In this document: piece after piece, positions 5,898-7,906 of the stretch
How positions within the stretch are numbered: the first letter of the stretch is position 1
How the letters are laid out: each line of letters begins with the position of its first letter
Origin: Dehalococcoidia bacterium
GTDB taxonomy: Bacteria; Chloroflexota; Dehalococcoidia; GIF9; AB-539-J10
DNA: 7,906 nt
Direction of reading: 5' to 3'
Assembly (NCBI GenBank): GCA_003562555.1
Contig: PWUO01000102.1
Location: forward strand, 1 to 7,906
The notes under the pieces: model-generated
Told to the model about the DNA's origin: nothing
Database searches by the model: none
What the model saw: only the letters and a program-made list of their open reading frames with translations
Program-made: the position numbers and the translations under genes

Positions 5898-7163
5898 ATG
5901 CTTACAATGGCGCAACTCGAGAGTAAGAATCGCGATGAGGTCGAGGCGATCGCGAAAGAACAGGGCATGTCGGGCTATTCGTCCCTGAAGAAGGGTGAAC
6001 TCATCGCCCACATCCTGAAGTGTCAGGCTGAACAACAGGGCAACCTGTTCCTTGAAGGCATCCTGGAGATAATGGGAGAAGGCTACGGATTCCTACGCCA
6101 GGAGAACTTCCTTCGAGGTTCGAGCGACGTCTATGTATCGAACTCGCAGATCCGCCGCTTCAACCTGCGCGACGGCGATCACGTATGCGGACAGGCACGT
6201 CCCCCGAAGGAGGGCGAGAAGTACTACGGCCTCCTCAGGGTCGAGAGCATCAACGGCCAGGATCCCGAGACCGCTAAGAAGCGGCCCACGTTCGGTTCAC
6301 TCACACCATTGTTCCCTGATAAGAGACTCACGCTGGAGACGACACCCGACGAACTCTCGACACGGCTTATCGATCTCGTGGCTCCCATCGGGCGCGGACA
6401 ACGCGGACTCATCGTCTCGCCACCCAAGGCGGGCAAGACAGTCCTCCTCAAGAAGATCGCTAATGCGATCGCCACGAACTACCCGGATATCCACCTCATC
6501 GTCTGCCTCATCGGCGAACGTCCTGAGGAAGTGACCGACGTGCGGCGTTCGGTCGACGCCGAGGTCATTGCTGCCACGTTCGATGAACCCGTTGAGACAC
6601 AGACGCGCGTCGCAGAACTGGCGCTTGAACGTTCGAAGCGACTGGTCGAGCTCGGCAAAGACGTGGTCGTCCTCCTCGATGGCATTACGCGCCTCACCAG
6701 GGCGTATAACCTCGCGATGCCCGCGAGCGGCCGCACCCTCTCCGGAGGCATTGACTCGGCGGCGCTCCATCCACCGAAGCGCTTCTTTGGAACCGCCCGG
6801 AATACTGACCAGGGTGGCAGCCTGACCATCATCGCCACGTGCCTGGTGGACACCGGCAGCAGGATGGACGAACTTATTTACGAAGAGTTCAAGGGTACGG
6901 GCAACATGGAACTGCACCTCGACCGCAAAATGTCGGAGCGCCGCATGTTCCCCGCCATCAACATCGTCCCCAGCGGCACCCGCAGGGAAGAACTCCTGCT
7001 CGACGCGGAGACACTGCGACAGGTCTGGCTGTTGCGTCGCATGGTCAGCATGCTGAACGACGACGCACAGAACCTTGGAGAGGCGACGGAGCGCGTGCTG
7101 CAACGGATGGCCAAGTCACGGAATAACGCCGAATTTCTCGCCAACCTGACGAAGGACATATAA
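5898..7163 (+). CDS. rho: Transcription termination factor Rho
   Basis: Rho is a hexameric RNA-dependent ATPase/translocase that releases RNA polymerase from untranslated RNA. The 421 residues are close to E. coli length, without the long Arg/Gly-rich insertion of actinobacterial Rho. Domains in order are a SAP-like N-terminal helical region (5-45), an OB/cold-shock RNA-binding domain (GILEIMGEGYGFLR at 54-67, YVSNSQIRRFNL), Walker A SPPKAGKT (174-181), catalytic E207 and R208 (GERPEEV), Walker B VVVLLDG with D261, Q-loop SGRTLSGG, R-loop TGSRMDE and arginine finger R362 (SGTR). Positions run four behind E. coli. Differences at sites linked to bicyclomycin are G206 (E. coli D210), V215 (M219) and G262 (S266); G333 (G337) is kept. 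GGGAG (5887-5891) fits ATG 5898; ATG 5907 is possible. No upstream rho leader is seen, so expression probably follows the pyrG promoter. Confidence 0.96.
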   Translation: MLTMAQLESKNRDEVEAIAKEQGMSGYSSLKKGELIAHILKCQAEQQGNLFLEGILEIMGEGYGFLRQENFLRGSSDVYVSNSQIRRFNLRDGDHVCGQARPPKEGEKYYGLLRVESINGQDPETAKKRPTFGSLTPLFPDKRLTLETTPDELSTRLIDLVAPIGRGQRGLIVSPPKAGKTVLLKKIANAIATNYPDIHLIVCLIGERPEEVTDVRRSVDAEVIAATFDEPVETQTRVAELALERSKRLVELGKDVVVLLDGITRLTRAYNLAMPASGRTLSGGIDSAALHPPKRFFGTARNTDQGGSLTIIATCLVDTGSRMDELIYEEFKGTGNMELHLDRKMSERRMFPAINIVPSGTRREELLLDAETLRQVWLLRRMVSMLNDDAQNLGEATERVLQRMAKSRNNAEFLANLTKDI

Positions 7164-7181
7164 TACGCGAGAGTCAGTCAC

Positions 7182-7210
7182 GCTCCGCTGTGCAGGAATC
7201 AGCGCAGAGC
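7182..7210 (+). other. Hairpin just after rho
   Basis: GCTC-CGCTG (7182-7190) can pair with CAGCG and GAGC (7200-7204, 7207-7210), giving nine base pairs with a CA bulge and a 9-nt loop. It begins 18 bp after the rho stop. No T tract follows, so it is not a classical terminator. It could be a processing or 3'-protection hairpin, or chance. Confidence 0.3.
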
Positions 7211-7220
7211 ACATGTCGTT

Positions 7221-7394
7221 ATGACTGCGAAGGGACCAGGCCGATTCGACCTTCTGCGCATCCGCGTCAAGCGGGCGCTGGGCGTCAACGTGATCCTTTG
7301 TGACAGCTGCAAGTGGAACTGGCGCAGCGCCTGTCACAGGCGCGAGCGCCCTCACGCCACATGGTGTCCCGACTACTCCAAGAAGGGCGGCTAA
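7221..7394 (+). CDS. Small uncharacterised Cys4 (zinc-ribbon-like) protein
   Basis: This short gene encodes 57 residues with a basic N-terminal half (RFDLLRIRVKRALG) and four cysteines: C27, C30, C38 and C49 in the pattern CxxC-x7-C-x10-C. These lie in LCDSCKWNWRSAC and TWCPDY. Three tryptophans (32, 34, 48) and the terminal PDYSKKGG accompany them. The spacing suggests one metal site, probably zinc; that is inference. I have the impression that similar CxxC...WRSAC...CPDY proteins occur as hypothetical proteins elsewhere, but I know of no assigned function. It is not ribosomal protein L31 (rpmE), often found next to rho, because the rest of that pattern is absent. The start ATG has only a weak AGAG upstream (7206-7209). 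It lies 57 bp after rho on the same strand, so co-transcription is likely. Its TAA abuts the stop of the convergent thiolase gene. Confidence 0.6.
   Translation: MTAKGPGRFDLLRIRVKRALGVNVILCDSCKWNWRSACHRRERPHATWCPDYSKKGG
7327..7343. repeat. Short perfect palindrome inside the Cys4 gene
   Basis: GCGCCTGT and ACAGGCGC (7327-7334 and 7336-7343) form an inverted repeat around one base, or a 7-bp stem with a TCA loop. It lies within the codons around Cys38. It has no T tract and may simply reflect Arg/Ala codon choice, though it could act as a hairpin near the end of the transcript. Confidence 0.4.
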
Positions 7395-7906
7395 TCAGAC
7401 TTCCCGCTCGAACACAGCCGCCATGCCCTGGCCACCACCAATACACATGCTCACGAGTCCGTAGCGCAGTCCGCGGTGCATCATGTCATGCATCAGCGTG
7501 ACAACCTGACGCGCTCCGGTACACCCGATCGGGTGCCCAAGCGAAATGCCACTTCCATGCGGATTCGTCTTGTCCCAATCGAAGCCAAGCTCCCGGACAC
7601 ACGCGATTGCCTGTGCTGCGAACGCCTCGTTCAACTCGACAACATCGAGATCAGAGACGGTTATGCCGGCGCGGGATAACGCCTTCCGAATTGCGGGAAT
7701 TGGCCCGATGCCCATGTACTTGGGGTCCACGCCGCCTGAGGCGAACGACTTGATACTCACAATCGGAGTAAGACCTAGTTCTTTCGCCTTCTCACGGGTC
7801 ATCATCACCACGGCGGCCGCAGCATCATTGATGCCGGACGAATTACCGGCGGTGACTGTTCCGTTCGGCCGGAATGCAGGCCTCAGCCTTGCCATCTTCT
7901 CTTTGC
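7395..7906 (-). CDS. Thiolase (acetyl-CoA C-acetyltransferase type), C-terminal part, cut by the window end
   Basis: This is the C-terminal 170 or so residues of a thiolase, which condenses or cleaves acyl-CoA with CoA in beta-oxidation or acetoacetyl-CoA formation. The reading frame continues past the window end: KEK precedes an internal Met that aligns with mid-protein LEKLAKLRPAF-type sequence, so the true start and the N-terminal active-site Cys lie outside. Visible motifs are GTVTAGNSSGINDAAAA, the active-site loop NEAFAAQ, the catalytic His loop GHPIGCTGAR, and the C-terminal Cys loop CIGGGQGMA. The Asn form NEAFA, rather than HEAFA, is more usual in biosynthetic-type thiolases, so I do not give a symbol. 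The gene is convergent to the rho transcript and ends with TGA (read from 7397 to 7395) directly beside the neighbour's TAA. Confidence 0.93.
   Translation of the reverse strand, partial: KEKMARLRPAFRPNGTVTAGNSSGINDAAAAVVMMTREKAKELGLTPIVSIKSFASGGVDPKYMGIGPIPAIRKALSRAGITVSDLDVVELNEAFAAQAIACVRELGFDWDKTNPHGSGISLGHPIGCTGARQVVTLMHDMMHRGLRYGLVSMCIGGGQGMAAVFEREV

Noticed and set aside
6297..7103. 268-codon open frame opposite to rho
   Set aside because: It is entirely antisense to conserved Rho motifs, has no recognisable domain, and is explained by codon composition of the sense strand.
1..7906. CRISPR array, tRNA, rRNA or phage genes
   Set aside because: No regularly spaced repeats, no cloverleaf and no phage-type proteins were seen. 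The only repeats are those of the insertion sequence.

Overview
The window reads as a bacterial chromosome segment with a run of housekeeping genes on the + strand: two tandem folD-type genes, pyrG, a small transaldolase, rho and a short Cys-rich protein. An insertion sequence lies upstream of this run. A thiolase gene enters from the right end on the - strand. The style of the Rho, transaldolase and FolD proteins, the moderate-to-high GC content and the gene order suggest Chloroflexota (Dehalococcoidia-like). This is an impression from the sequence alone and is not proven.

Layout. Positions 1-116 are a short non-coding flank in which I recognise nothing. Positions 117-1518 are a complete insertion sequence of the IS1202/ISNCY type with one full-length DDE transposase, and a perfect 16-bp target duplication flanks it (101-116 and 1519-1534). 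Each end carries two copies of a 16-bp motif. Positions 1599-3387 hold the two folD genes, 19 bp apart. A clear sigma70-type promoter (3468-3497) then drives pyrG (3573-5186), fsa/tal (5196-5867), rho (5898-7163) and probably a 57-residue Cys4 protein (7221-7394). The thiolase C-terminus (7395-7906, - strand) converges on it, and the two stop codons touch.

The most notable result is that several of these apparently ordinary enzymes carry changes at catalytic or cofactor positions while their reading frames stay intact. The first FolD has Ile in place of the YxxxK lysine needed for cyclohydrolase activity but keeps its NADP-binding GRS motif. The second FolD keeps YxxxK, Gln and Asp but has lost the GRS motif and other Rossmann glycines. 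The pair therefore looks like complementary half-enzymes. The CTP synthase has a full synthetase domain, but the nucleophilic Cys of its glutaminase domain is Asp and the oxyanion loop is altered, so it is predicted to depend on free ammonia. Rho keeps all catalytic residues but differs at three positions linked to bicyclomycin binding or resistance. Together the genes cover one-carbon folate interconversion, CTP synthesis, the pentose phosphate pathway and transcription termination. I see no direct functional link between them beyond shared transcription.
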